64,000 nucleotides of DNA from Melocanna baccifera. Its lineage: Eukaryota; Streptophyta; Magnoliopsida; Poales; Poaceae. This document shows, piece after piece, positions 1 through 11,130 of this stretch (positions are counted from its first letter, which is position 1; each line of letters starts with the position of its first letter). A program made the position numbers and the translations under genes. A model generated the notes under the pieces. The model was not told the origin of the DNA. It made no database searches and saw only the letters and a program-made list of their open reading frames with translations. The stretch is from NCBI GenBank assembly GCA_036346265.1, contig CM070685.1:33965281-34029280 (forward strand), read 5' to 3'.

Positions 1-599
1 TGTTGATTTTGGAGCGGACGCTTCCGGCGATAATGTTGAAAAATGCACGGATGACATGTTGGCCTTCTCATATATACGTAAATAGTGCGGTATAAGCACA
101 TACTTAAATTTAATTCCAATATATGTATACATATATTCAAGTATACATATACATATCTAAGTTATTAACAACATATATATACATATACATATGCATATAC
201 ATAACAGTAAGATTTAACAACAATAAGCTTTATGAAATAACAAGAATATATGTTCAAGTGCCTATTCTTTCCTACATATACAACATGCATGATACCAGAG
301 GCATAAAAATGACTTAATCAACATATACACATATAAACATTTTAAGTTATTCAAGTAGAAATTTATGCCCAACATAAATATCATGTATCTAAAATCAGCA
401 TAATGCTATGCAACAGTTATATGACAACTATATATTAGATCTTGAGCTTAAATCAACATTTTCTATTAAAAGAAACTAACAGATCATGAATATAACTCAC
501 TGGACAACAGAAAAGATCACCATAATCAATCTAACATTCATTTGATATGAACAATATTGATTATAACAGAAAAGATCAATACGTAGAATTGAAGATGGA

Positions 600-880
600 C
601 TCACCGAGGGGATTCTGGCGATGTGAGAGGAGCTCGAGCGTGGACGGAGGTGGCCAACGGGCTCGACCGTCGACGGAGGCGAACGACGACGGGCTCGGGG
701 GGATGGAGGCGGCCGGCGACGGGCCCGAAGGGGGAGGAGGGCGACCGACTCGGGGGACGACGACGGGCTCGGGGGCTCGACGAAGGCAGCTGGTGACGGG
801 CTCGAGGGCGGCGACGGCCTCGGGGGGACGAAGGTGGCCGGTGACGGGCTCGGGGGACGGCGGCGGCGACGAGCTCATTA
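600..880. repeat. GC-rich degenerate tandem tract
   Basis: About 280 bases of strongly GC-rich, G-run-rich sequence inside otherwise AT-rich DNA. It is built from degenerate copies of GACGACGGGCTCGGGGG. Open frames exist on both strands only because stop codons are rare in such sequence. The many runs of four to six G could form quadruplex structures (inference). Confidence 0.6.
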
Positions 881-965
881 CAGACGGTTATGAGATAAGA
901 ACCGTATGGTATTGCTAATAACTGGTAGTGTACACGTAAAACCTTAGCTGGGGGTTTTAAATAAA

Positions 966-1080
966 GGCTCATTACAGACGGTTAGAACCGTATGGTTCTG
1001 AGTATCACAGACGGTTCTAAGCTTTAAACCGTCTGTGATAATAATCACAGACGGTTTTAAACTTACAACCGTCTATAATA
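966..1080. repeat. CACTA subterminal palindromic repeats, cluster 1
   Basis: Alternating direct and inverted copies of ACAGACGGTT and AACCGTCTGT separated by 5-12 bases, each pair forming a short hairpin. The same motif fills both ends of the complete CACTA element at 10741-12501, where such repeats normally serve as transposase binding sites (family knowledge). Confidence 0.75.
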
Positions 1081-1761
1081 AGCCTTTGCCCGGCTGTAGT
1101 TAATAATTAATATAACTGCACCAACCAGCATTCAATAAGCCTTTGCCCAGCTGTAGTTATTTTCTTTACAACAACCCAGTATATTTCTTTACAACAGCCC
1201 AATGAACATAGAGATATATTTGTATGACTCATACATTCTCAAAATTCACCTACATATCACACATTTTCACTTATACATAAATGTCAATTCACATATACAT
1301 CCCATACATGCATTGTTATATATATTAATGCAAATGCCATTAATGTACTCGTCACTCACATGGTTTGCGGTATACATCCAGTTTCGGTCCTATATTATGC
1401 ACATATATAGAACTTAGTATTAAAATTAATTTAATTAATTATTACTACATATATACCACATGCATTGAGGCTAGTTAAATCTAAATTAGCTAGATCTTCA
1501 AAGTATATATATAACAGTTCACCGAAAATTAATTAGCTAGATCAAACTTATTTCGATATTACAACCAAAAATAAATTTCATTACTAATCATATCTAGGGC
1601 AACCAAGAACTCAATGAATCTTCAAAGCTCTCTTGCCAGATAAGCCTCCTTCCACAAAAAAGGGCCTGAAAGCCTTGCCACCTCCAGCTGCAGCAGGCTA
1701 GATCTGGATCGAAATTAAGACAGATGCGGTCTGAGCGGCGCAATAAATACATAGTAGCATT

Positions 1762-1945
1762 ATCACAGACGGTTTTTAACAAAAACCATCTGTGATATTT
1801 GACTATCACAGACAGTTCATTGGTAAGAACCGTTTGTGATGGTTGACTATCACAGACGGTTCGTTAGTATGAACCGTCTGTGATACTCAGCACAGACGGT
1901 CTCCGAAATAAAACCGTCTGTGATAGCTCGATCGGGACTCAGGAG
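1762..1945. repeat. CACTA subterminal palindromic repeats, cluster 2
   Basis: Three or more hairpin units of the TCACAGACGGTT / AACCGTCTGTGA type, ending about 120 bases before the ATG of the 172-codon ORF. Confidence 0.75.
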
Positions 1946-2064
1946 AGCGACTATCGAAGCGTCTATATCGGCATACGAACCATCTATATCATTACTGTTT
2001 GGTATATGAACCGTCTCTGCTAAAGGTTAAATATGTTAGCCTAATCCTTAACACAACGTACAAT

Positions 2065-2583
2065 ATGGCTTCTACGATCTCCTTCCTCTCATTTGTTCAT
2101 CAAGAGTTGTTCGGTCGGAACCTTACACAGGCGCCCAGCAATTTACATCTGAAGCAGCTGCTCCGCACACGCTCTGCTCTCCTTCCTCAACTTTGCATCC
2201 GTAAGCTCGACCTGATCATCCGCCGTCGACGGAGGCGTCTCGCTGCCGCTCAAATAAGGGAGACAGCCCTTACCCTGGTTCTTCTCAACAATGTGCATAG
2301 AGCGGAAGAAACTCTTGTGGCATTGGAGAGACTGATGGATAGCATTGCCGATCAAGCAGAAACGACAGATTCTGAGGAATCTTATAATGCTATCCTCTAC
2401 GAGATTATGGGCTATGCTAATCATTTGCCCAGGCTGGAGGAGGAAGTGCTGAGGGCAAGCACAATCTTAACGGCGTTCGAGAACTTAGCGGCTGATCCAA
2501 CTCCCAAAGTCGAAGAAGAAGCGTACGAAGCCCTGAAGATTAGAATCTGGGAATCTCTTTATCTGTGCATGCGACTTTTGTAA
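2065..2583 (+). CDS. hypothetical 172-residue helical protein carried within a CACTA-like element
   Basis: I do not recognise this protein. The frame is open from about 1999, but the first ATG is at 2065 and the stop is TAA at 2581. The protein begins MASTISFLSF. It has a strongly basic patch with six consecutive arginines near residues 53-58, followed by a leucine- and glutamate-rich, probably alpha-helical stretch to the C-terminus. There is no signal peptide or clear membrane segment. The ORF lies between two clusters of CACTA subterminal repeats (1762-1945 and 2733-3055), so it is probably cargo of the transposon or a non-transposase element protein. Its balanced codon use and residue composition look more gene-like than the surrounding random frames. 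It could be a captured host exon, an element-encoded accessory protein, or a chance ORF; sequence alone does not decide. Confidence 0.4.
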   Translation: MASTISFLSFVHQELFGRNLTQAPSNLHLKQLLRTRSALLPQLCIRKLDLIIRRRRRRLAAAQIRETALTLVLLNNVHRAEETLVALERLMDSIADQAETTDSEESYNAILYEIMGYANHLPRLEEEVLRASTILTAFENLAADPTPKVEEEAYEALKIRIWESLYLCMRLL

Positions 2584-2732
2584 TAAATTTACCTTTAATT
2601 TATGATCTCTTGTCTCAGTAGTTCTGTAGGTAAGTTATTAGAAGCAATGTGTACTTATATATTAACTAGTTCTATAGTTAAGTTATTAGAAGCAATGTGC
2701 ACGTACTTATATATTAACCTCTGACAGAAAAC

Positions 2733-3055
2733 ATCACAGACGGTTTTGTATTACAAGCTGTCTGTGATAATTCTAAGATTATCACAGACGGTTTGTAATA
2801 CAAACCGTCTGTGATAATCAGCTTATCACATACAGTTTTAAATAAAAAACCCGTCTGTGATAATCCAGATTATCACAGACGGTTTTTAATAAAAACCGTA
2901 TGTGATATTGAAATATCACAGACGGTTCGTTGGTAAGAACGGTTTGTGATACTCGTTTTCTCCGACGCCATCAACACAGACGGTGTCCAAATTAAAACCG
3001 TCTGTGTTAATGTCGGTCACAGACGGTTTTGTCAAACTATCTGTGATTTGGCGTC
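2733..3055. repeat. CACTA subterminal palindromic repeats, cluster 3 (right subterminal region)
   Basis: At least seven hairpin-forming pairs of TCACAGACGGTT and its complement, followed directly by the right terminus at 3066-3080. Layout and motif match the right 300 bases of the complete element ending at 12501. Confidence 0.8.
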
Positions 3056-3080
3056 TAGTATTAGACTTTCTGTAGTAGTA

Positions 3081-4775
3081 ATGAAAGTTCTTTTCCGACT
3101 TTCAAACTCTCCGCAACACTTTAGTCGTATTTTTTGGTGGCCTTTGGATTTATTTATCATGCTCTGACTACATGGCAAGTTGAGGGTTTTGTGGTAATCA
3201 TCAATAGCACTAAGATGGTGGTTGGTGGTAAGGAAGCGCTACTGGTAGAGGTGATGTGCATAAGATCTGGATATGTTGTAGATTATATGTCATATAAATT
3301 GGTGGCAAAGGAAAAATGTCAGGGAACTCATCGACAATAGTGTAGTTAAGAGGAATAGGAGACATTAGGTATGGGAAGACATAGAAAGACCATGCTGGTA
3401 GGTAGGGCTAGTTATTGAGTTTAACAAACTATTATTGAGTTTCTTTTGAAATTGATATAGTTCAACATAAAATCATTTTCTTTATCATTTAAGTAGTTAT
3501 TTTAAATTTGAGCTAATAAGCTACTATCAAGCTAAGCCTCATTAACCTTTTTTTGTTTGAAATGGACTTATTTCAATTTTTAACCCATTAACTACTGTAA
3601 TTAAAGAAATTTTGATTCGAGCTTTAACGAGCTTTTTTGCCAGCCTACCAATAGGTGTGCTCATTTTCATTTTAATCATTTTTGTGGGTTTCATGACTAC
3701 TCTTTTTATTTTTTTTACTTATGTTCTAAAATCTATGTTATCAAACTTTTCGATATAATTAAAATTATCTATATTGGCTATATAAAAATTATATCATTAT
3801 ATTGATCGTTAAATATACTTTTATAATATTATAATTTTATTAGTATATTTTAATATAAAATTATAATAAGTAAAGGTTAAAATCACATCTCAAAGGTCAT
3901 AAATACCTAAAAACATTAAGTAAAAAAAAAGAATGGGGCGGTATACCGTAATGTCTCGTAACAACCCGTTCCTGAGTATATGAATCCGAAGAGCCTTCAG
4001 ATTTAGGCTGCGCTCAGGTGGGCTTTTTCTTAGCGATTGTGTTCGACGTTTGTGTCCAAATCACTATAGCAGCACTGTAGCAATTTGTCACGTAGTGTTT
4101 TTTTTAATTTTTGTGTTTTGTTTTTTTTTCATGTATTCCTTTGCATTGTCCACTCCAGATTAGCATGCTGTTTTTATTTTTATATTTTTTTAAGTTTAAT
4201 TATACCCAATAAACTAAATCAGTTACAGTAAAAAATAAGCCAACTACAGTAAACTTTCAGCAAAAGCCAAAAGCCATCGCTATTCCGAACACCCCTTAGG
4301 ATAGCTTTAGCCCTTAAGGGCCTGTTCTTTTTTGCTGCGGTTGATGGTTTTTTGGCTGTTTGCGACAGAGATTACGGAAAAAGAGATTATCACTTGTGAT
4401 TTTTGATGGTACAGATATTATGCTTTTAACGTGTACTATAATTAATTTGTAGATCTCATCTTAAAAAAAATACTCTGTTTGAAAATTAGATACTTTAACA
4501 GAAGTCAAAAATCAAAAACTAAAAGCTGAAAAAACAGCCATAATTGGTTTATCAACCTATGCCCAGGCCCCGCACAATAAGTATACATTTTCATTCCAAA
4601 AGTACCAACTTCAAAAAATTTAAATCCACACGTACGCATTCTCTTCAGACCCCATCCCACGCCGAAAAGGGAAAAAAGGAGCAACAAACAAAAAGAAAGA
4701 TATAGCCAAAAAAGAGAAAGTGCGCCACCGCGGCCCACCGTCGTGACCTCGCCGCCGGCGATGCCTCCCCTGTCG
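3081..4775. other. intergenic, AT-rich, no gene recognised
   Basis: I see no convincing coding sequence. The part near 3660-3900 is very AT-rich. Stretches near 3990-4330 (GCTGCGCTCAGGTGGGC ... CCGAACACCCCTTAGG) and near 4318 (AGGGCCTGTTCTTTTTTGC) resemble ends of hAT-type miniature elements, but I could not pair their termini. The region just before 4776 may hold remains of the ARID gene's 5' region. Confidence 0.5.
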
Positions 4776-5540
4776 ATGGACTCCACTGCTGACGTCATGC
4801 CATCCTCAGCAAGCTGCAGTTCCTGGGCTTCTGCGCCGATCTTACGATCCCCGAAGCCGCAGCCTCCGACCCCTCCGAGGTGTTCGATGCCGTCCTCGCC
4901 GCATTCCTGCGCGAGGTCTACCCCGGAGGGCGCGGGGCGCTCCCGCTCCCGGCGGCCTTCGGCGATGGGCGCCGCGTCGACCTCCTCCGCCTCTTTGCAG
5001 CCGTCCGCACCGCTGGTAGCTACGCCGCCGTGTCGTCCTCCCCCATCGCCTGGGCCGCGGCCGCCGAATCCGCCTGCCTCGACGCTGCCCTCGTGGCGCC
5101 CGTCAAGCTACTCTACGCTAAGTACCTCGGCGCCCTAGACCGCTGGATCCAGAGGCTGTTGAGGCGCAAGGACCTGTTGGACGAAGAAGCAAGAGCTGTT
5201 CTTTGATACCAATGGAAGGGAGAAGGAAAAATTGTTCTTGGACTGCAATGAGGGGGAGCAGCAGCATGCAATTTTTAAGAGGAAGCGGGCCGACATGGTT
5301 GGGATGATGGCTTGGGTGTGGGAGCTTGCCGAGAATGCCTGGGATGGAGGTACAGTGGTTTCTGGATCGGTGGCTGGGCACTTCTCCATGGCGTTGATGG
5401 TGAGGAAGGCGGTGCCTGGGAAGAAGGTTCTCCGGGCGAGCATGACCAATGGTGTACTTTTGCAGGTGATGTCGACACTTGATGAATTTGTTCAAATGTT
5501 TGACACCTTGATGTTGTTTCATTGCATTTTGATATAAGAT
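4776..5540 (+). pseudogene. ARID/BRIGHT-domain gene fragment, frameshifted
   Basis: The reading begins MDSTADV at 4776, then must shift by one base near 4795 to continue as ILSKLQFLGFCADL and into a plant ARID domain. Recognisable pieces are EVFDAVLAAFLREVYP (about 4877-4924), VDLLRLFAAVRTAGSY (about 4976) and VKLLYAKYLGALDRW (about 5102-5146). ARID domains bind AT-rich DNA in nuclear transcription or chromatin factors. A second shift between about 5160 and 5215 is needed to reach LFFDTNGREKEKLFLDCNEG and FKRKRADMVGMMAWV, which fits the segment after ARID in grass homologues (from memory). Frame 2 carries TGA at 4790, upstream of the domain, so no single frame covers the gene. A GT after CTTTTGCAG near 5467 could be a former splice donor. 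No downstream exon is recognised. It is a truncated relic rather than a working gene, unless the shifts are assembly errors. Confidence 0.75.
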
Positions 5541-7208
5541 CTGAATTGAGGATTGGATTATTTAGCCCAAATCACTGAGAGTATAATTGGTTACTCAAAT
5601 GTAATTGGTAATGGTTCTTAAGAAAAGAATAGTGTGTTAATGCATCTATGTGATAGTGTGTCATTTTAAGAGTGTTAATGCATCTATGTGATTGTGTGCT
5701 ATTTTAATCTTGTCATTCGAACATGTATTATTGTTAGTTATTACAAAGACACGATTGTTCAAAGAAATTTCCAGATATAATGACAATACAAAAGTTTACT
5801 GTTACAAGACATTTCCCTTAGAAATGAATTGTTGCCTTGTACAATTCCCAGTTCTCCTTTTATTAAGAAATTCTTTGGTGTCGCATTCTTGTCAAGCCAT
5901 ACTTATCTATATGTCTTAAGTTGCTACAGGAGTTGGTTATATTTGAGTGTCATTACATGTTCAAATGATCATTCTAATTGTAATCTTCAATGCCTGATTG
6001 AATCGCTATTGTACTAGTTTTGATTGTTTCTGTGTTTATAAGATGGTCCATCCTTTTTTATTGTTAATGTTTTCTACCATGACTATTGTTTAATATGTCT
6101 TGACACAAAATGTTGAAAAGGTCTTCGTAATAGGAAAGTTTAGAGGGACTCAAAAGTTTTCTCTTGACTTTGATTAATTCATAAATTCGAATGAGATTAT
6201 CAAAATACTAGGTTTCTGTGAATCTCTAAGCATGTGCATCCAATGAGACAACATTTCATACGAGGAGCAAAAATAAGTAACTGCAAACCCATGCCACATT
6301 GGGTTGTGGAAAACAGCAAAAGAATACAGAACACTTTCAGTTCTATCTAGGAAACCTATAACAAGTAGCTCTTTTATTTTGAGGGAAGGATTTCAGGAAC
6401 TCCTTTTTATGGAGGCAACTTCTACTGCACATGTTATATCTTAGGAGGTCAATGTCTCCCATTGAGATTACAATCTCTTGTAAGGGCCTTTGGTATGTCT
6501 GGCATCACACTTTGGTCATGGAGTAAGTTCTCATCTGCTTATTACCTCTCAATTGCTTATACCACTGTTGGTTTCAGAAAGCATTCCAAATTCAGATTGG
6601 TTGATGCTCACATAGAACATGGTGGTACTCTCGTAACTTTTGCAGATCTATAATAGTCCTCTTAAGATTAATACTAGCATTAGGATGCTCAGGCAACAAG
6701 TTTTTTTCAGTACCAACTCGTATCAGGGCTCTCTTCTAGGAACATGGATTATGTATTATGTTTTCAACTCCAGTTAAGACTGGATCTTATAAGGACTCCT
6801 TTTGCTCCAACTTCTAGATTTCCCTCTTGTATAAAAACTCCTTTATACTTCATAGACTAGTGAATGGATTCATGTATGATCTTCTGGATTATGAATCCTA
6901 CTATTTTTAACCAGCGACAGATCTAGGACTTGTCAAATATGTAGTTACAAATACTTCTGGGGCTGTTCCCTTATAATTTCAATGCTTCTCAAAAGCTTAT
7001 TTCCCCCATAAATATTACTATCTCTAGGCCTTCTGTTAATAAACTATGTTATGTTTGATTTCTTTTTTCATCAGTGTATATGGTTTAGTCTGGTTTACCG
7101 TTTTCACTGATTCCAATCTATTGACAGTATTTGGGTGAGTTCCAATTGTACTTATTCATGCAAATTATGGTATTTGTTTCTTCAAATTTGGTGCACTTTA
7201 TCACATAT
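5541..7208. other. intergenic, no gene recognised
   Basis: AT-rich DNA with only short frames. It might include former intron sequence of the ARID relic, but I see no exon. A short direct repeat (TGTTAATGCATCTATGTGAT) occurs at about 5635 and 5671. Confidence 0.5.
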
Positions 7209-8052
7209 ATTTTTAGTACAAAAAGGTTAGATTTGTGAAGGGGCCCACGCATGCCAACTGCTGCTGCATATAATTCCTGCAAGCTCGATGGCAACAAGCG
7301 AGAGGGGGGCACCTCTCCATAGCTCCCCTTTTGGTCCATTTTGGTCTATCATAGGTTAAATTCTAATAAGGTTGTAAGCTTAATGCCAATTTTTGCTTTA
7401 GATGTGTGTTCATCTTCCTTCTTGATGTTGATTTCTCCTTCCACCAGCTTACATCTATCGCCGAAGAAGGTTAATAACCCTACTTGTCTCTTGATTCCAC
7501 ATCAATCCTTCCAAATCTTGCATATTTAGAGTCTGCTATCGACGAGAACTAAGCACCTCAGAACAATTCTCACCAACAAGAGGCCTTCAAACAACCCTAA
7601 CCTGCAACTTCTAGCTTCGATCTTCCAGGGGCATTCTTGGCTGAGGTGCCGCTTGCTTCCACACTTTTCGAGTCGCGGTACAACTCCGGTGGATTCGTTC
7701 ATCGTCGACATGTCCTTTCTCCACCAATCAATCACCTTATAACAAATTGAACCAAGGAGCTATGTGCAATTTCCCATCACTGCAGGGTCTTCATTAAAAC
7801 TTGTGAGATATTTGTAATAAACTTTTGTGCTACTTTTTTAAATGTATCTACATATTAGACCTGTGAGGATCCAGCATCTCTAGTGCCAAAGCGTGGAGTG
7901 TTTTGCGTATGCAAATTTGGGATCCAGGTGGCTTTGAAAGTGACTCATGGCAAATGAGCAAATCTAAACATATAGGGAAGCTTGACTTGATCGTTTGGTT
8001 CGAGACATAGTTTGTGTCAATTTCGTTATTTTTCTAGTCTCTAGCCTACCAC
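7209..8052. repeat. dispersed repeat, unit A (related to unit B at 43991-44838)
   Basis: From TTTTTAGTACAAAAAGGTTAG to the region of TTCTAGTCTCTAGCCTA the sequence aligns with 43991-44838 at what I judge by eye to be roughly 90 percent. The match starts abruptly at the same base in both copies and fades at the same right end. A 62-codon plus-strand frame (7341-7529; 44121-44309 in unit B) is preserved in both. A degenerate CCHC-like string (KCGSKRHLSQEC) is readable on the minus strand near 7640. The family is unknown to me. It may be a retroelement fragment. Confidence 0.6.
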
Positions 8053-8502
8053 AATTTTCGAAAATAGCCGGTCAGACCGCTATTGGTCACAGTGCAACTA
8101 AGTACCACAATACGAAGCACACCGTTCGCATTGAAAGTACACACTGCATGGATCTGGATCAGTAGTTGTTGATCAGATTTTAAGAAGCTGATTGAAGTTT
8201 GGTAATTCACTTTTCTCCTTGTTGAGAGACTGAACTGATAAATTCTTCCAGTCTTTGATTTGGTTATGCTGATGACAATGCACATGAGTTGCTGCGAGCC
8301 AAGTTTTGGAACAATTTGCTTAGTGCTGCAGCAGATGGATCGAAGCCTGATAAGCGATCGAAGTTCATATACAAGTTTTGATAGAGAAGCCAGGTGAGTA
8401 GGTGAGACTGATTTGTAAGCATTCACGTGGATTTATATCCAGAAAGTGAAAAATGCACTGGTATAGCAGCATTTTCATCAATGCTTCCTTGAAGGTATTC
8501 TG
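8053..8502. other. unassigned spacer between unit A and Copia-A
   Basis: A 126-codon minus-strand frame crosses this stretch, but it resembles nothing I know and lacks gene-like features. The last five bases, TTCTG (8498-8502), would be the left target duplication of Copia-A. The right counterpart is lost. Confidence 0.4.
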
Positions 8503-9149
8503 TGTTGGAAATATAGGTAATATTTTAATTTTAAATTTTACTAGGAGACAAATACAATAAATAGCAGGTAAGTTATTGTACTTCAGAAAAGAAAACAGAA
8601 AGATATTACAGTACCAAAGTCGATGGAACGCGCGAATGATTTATTGTTGGGCTAGATGAAGAATAGAAAGTATTGCAGGCTCGATGTAGTGCAGGACGTA
8701 GATGACGCAGTGCAGTAAGCGATCGTGCAGTTGCGCGTGTAACATCCTGATTTTCAGAGCTTTTTAAAAACTTGGAATTTAAAATTTTATTTTTGGAATT
8801 TTTCTGGAATTAAGAAAGCTTAATTTGAATTTTTAGAATTTTAAAAGGATTTAATATGATTAAGATAAACTTTAACATGAGCTGAAAATATTTTATTTGA
8901 GTTCCTTGTGTCACAAGAAATTTTCTGGTATTTTCTAAAATTAAATCAAGCTTCAAATGAATTTTTGAATTTTAAAATAATTTAATCTGAGTAAAATAAA
9001 TATCAACATAAGTTAAAAATATTTTATTTGGATTATTCATGTCTCAAGGAATTTTCTGGTATTTTTGGTGAATTTTTGAGATTTATTTGCTATTTTCTAG
9101 ATCCCATAGTATTTTAGTTGTATTTTCTGAAAAAAGAAATAAATTAAAA

Positions 9150-10250
9150 ACTCTCCGGGCCGTTTCTCGCCGCCCGATCCTCTCCCTGCCCATGTGTCAC
9201 CAATCCGGCCCCTCTCCCGCGCCTCCCTCTCTCGGCCCGGCTGACTCCCGCCCACCTTGCTCCCTCGCCGCCCGATCCTCTCGGTGCCACGTGGCGAGCA
9301 TCGCTTCGCCCTCACCGCGCGCACCACGCCGCCCAAACCCTAGCGACTGCGCCGCAACCCCTTCGCCCACCGCGATCCGTGCCGCCGCCGCTTCGCTCGC
9401 CCGCGCGCTCCCGCCTCCCCCGCTCCCGCTGTCCGATCCATCCTCGGTGCCACGCGGCAAGACCGGCTCGGCCGGCGCTGCCGACACGCGTCGGCCATCC
9501 ATTCGCGCCGCCCACAACCTAACCTAGCGTCGCGCTCGCGCCGCCCATCGCCTCCGCCCGCTTGGACGCGTGTCGAGCATCCGCGCATCCGCGCGTGCCT
9601 CGCCGGACCCGCCTCGGCCGTCCGGTCGCGCGTGTCGCCTCCCCCGCCTTCGTCTCGGATGCAGACGCCCGCGCCGTCTCCCTCCCGACCATCCTCGGTT
9701 CGCGTGCCATATAAACCGCCGTCGCCCTCAGTTTGCGTGTTCCCTCGCCGCCGCCGCCAAGCCTCGCCGCCGGAGACCTCCCCACCTCCCTCGGAGCGCC
9801 GCTGCCTCCTCTCCTGACCTGCGCCGCCGCCTCATCCGGAGCCCCGCCGCCGTCGGAGTCCTTGCCGCCGAGGACCTTCGTCGCCTCCTCCGTCACCGAG
9901 CCTCGCCGCCGTTCCGTGCGAGATCGTCGCCCCGTCCACCGCCGTCCGGTCGACCCCTTCGCAGAACCACCGCCCTGAACCCCGGCGTCGTCTCTCTCGC
10001 CGGTAAGACGCCGACGCCCTCGCTCTCCCTCGCCGGCGATCGTAAACCCCGCGTACGCTCGCTCACCCGCCGGACGCACCCCGCCTCGGTCCGTGTGCCC
10101 AGCCACGGTCCCCGCGCTCGCTCGCGCCGCGCCCCATCTTCACCGTCCATCCGGATCTGGGCCAATGGCCCAGATCGTGCCGCGTGTGCGTGCCTCAGCC
10201 GCTCGATCTCGCGCGCCATCGCGGCGCGCCGAGCCACGCGGCCCTAGCTA
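9150..10250. repeat. GC-rich segment of LTR-1
   Basis: About 1.1 kb of extremely C- and G-rich sequence with codon-like CGCCG periodicity, giving overlapping open frames on both strands (the longest about 225 codons). None resembles a protein. The TATA box at 9710-9715 lies inside it, so much of it would be LTR promoter or leader. Confidence 0.6.
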
Positions 10251-10257
10251 ACTTTGC

Positions 10258-10435
10258 CGGACACGTCAGCCCTAAGCCTACGTGGCAGCCACGTGTCATG
10301 CCACGTCAGCTGCCACGTCAGCCAAAAACCCACCCCGGTGCCACGTGGCAGCTACGTTAGCGTGCCACGTCAGCCCATGCCACGTGGCAGCACCAGCAGC
10401 TGCCACGTCAGCCCTAAATGCCGCGTCAGCACCTC
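10258..10435. promoter_or_regulatory. cluster of ACGT-core (G-box / TGACGTGG) motifs in LTR-1
   Basis: Ten ACGT cores occur in about 170 bases. They are mostly CCACGTCAGC (the complement of GCTGACGTGG) and CCACGTGGCA, in both orientations. ACGT cores of this kind are classic binding sites of plant bZIP factors (family knowledge). A related pair, CACGTGGCATGTCACG, is seen at about 21357 in LTR-3. A regulatory role for the LTR is inferred, not shown. Confidence 0.5.
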
Positions 10436-10764
10436 CCTCCCCGTCTGCACTGTTTGGTGGACCGGGTTCGCGGTGGACTCGGTTTTCCGTGCGCTGGGTT
10501 CACAGCACAGTGCATTTTTTGAATTTTCCCGATTAAACTTTAGGATTTATTTTCTGAGAGCCCGTTCTCCTTCGTCCTAGCTCCGATTGACCCCGTTCTT
10601 TTTTGCTAAATTCATCTAAAATCGAGCTCTAGCTTTTGGTTCTAGTTTCATGATTTTTGGAGTTCATTTGCTTATCATTTTATGTGTTTTTCTTGTTTTG
10701 GTCGTTTTCTCTCTCGTTAGATTCGGATTCCGGAGGAGCACACTACTACAGAAATCATCATCAT

Positions 10765-11130
10765 AGACGGTTCTAAAACATCATCACAGATGATTTTTTG
10801 AACCATCTGAATTTATGGGTCAGTGATAATCGAAAGTTATCACAGACGGTTTGTGAGCCGTCTGTGATAGATACAATACAGACGGTTTGTAACTAGAACC
10901 GTCATGAAAATACTATCACTGAGCGGTTCTATATATAGAATCGCTCAGTGATACTCTCACATCACAGAGCGGTTCTAAGTTTAGAACCGTCAGTGATGTG
11001 AGTATCCTGAGCGGTTCAAAAATAGAACCATCGTGATACTCACACATCACGCAGCGGTTCTAAACTTAGAACCGTCTGTGATGTGTGATCACAGACGGTT
11101 TATACTACAAAACCGCCTGTGATAGTTCAT
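10765..11130. repeat. left subterminal palindromes of the CACTA element
   Basis: About eight hairpin pairs. The outer ones use ACAGACGGTT and the central ones the variant TGAGCGGTTC, so two related motif families are interleaved. Confidence 0.75.

Larger units (their letters stand above)
1..3080. mobile_element. CACTA-like DNA transposon, right part (left end outside window or lost)
   Basis: The right end at 3066-3080 reads CTTTCTGTAGTAGTA. This is the inverted form of the CACTACTACAGAAAG terminus of the complete element at 10741-12501, with the last base changed from G to A. It is preceded by the same GCGTCTAGTATTAGA stretch found before the right end of that element. Clusters of the 12-bp motif TCACAGACGGTT and its inverse lie at about 966-1080, 1762-1945 and 2733-3055, as expected of CACTA subterminal repeats. 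No matching left terminus is visible, so the element starts before the window, or the left part is a different or rearranged copy. No transposase is seen. The first 540 bases are AT-rich with TATA/ATAC runs and show no gene. Confidence 0.65.

Noticed and set aside
547..972. Coding region candidates of 100-123 codons at 0.55-0.97 kb
   Set aside because: They correspond to the GC-rich degenerate tandem tract, with frames on both strands.
966..3055. Regularly spaced palindromes as a CRISPR array
   Set aside because: Eukaryotic context; the repeats alternate in orientation, with variable short spacers and an adjacent CACTA terminus. They are transposon subterminal repeats.
3990..4330. hAT-type miniature element suggested by TTAGGATAGC / GGGCCTGTTC-like ends
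   Set aside because: I could not find matching inverted ends or an 8-bp target duplication, so no element is called.
8046..8426. 126-codon minus-strand ORF next to unit A
   Set aside because: No recognisable domain, no relative in unit B, and no promoter or codon-use support.
9087..10250. Frames up to 225 codons on both strands near 9.1-10.2 kb
   Set aside because: They lie in the GC-rich middle of a solo LTR, with overlapping frames in several phases and no domain-like content.
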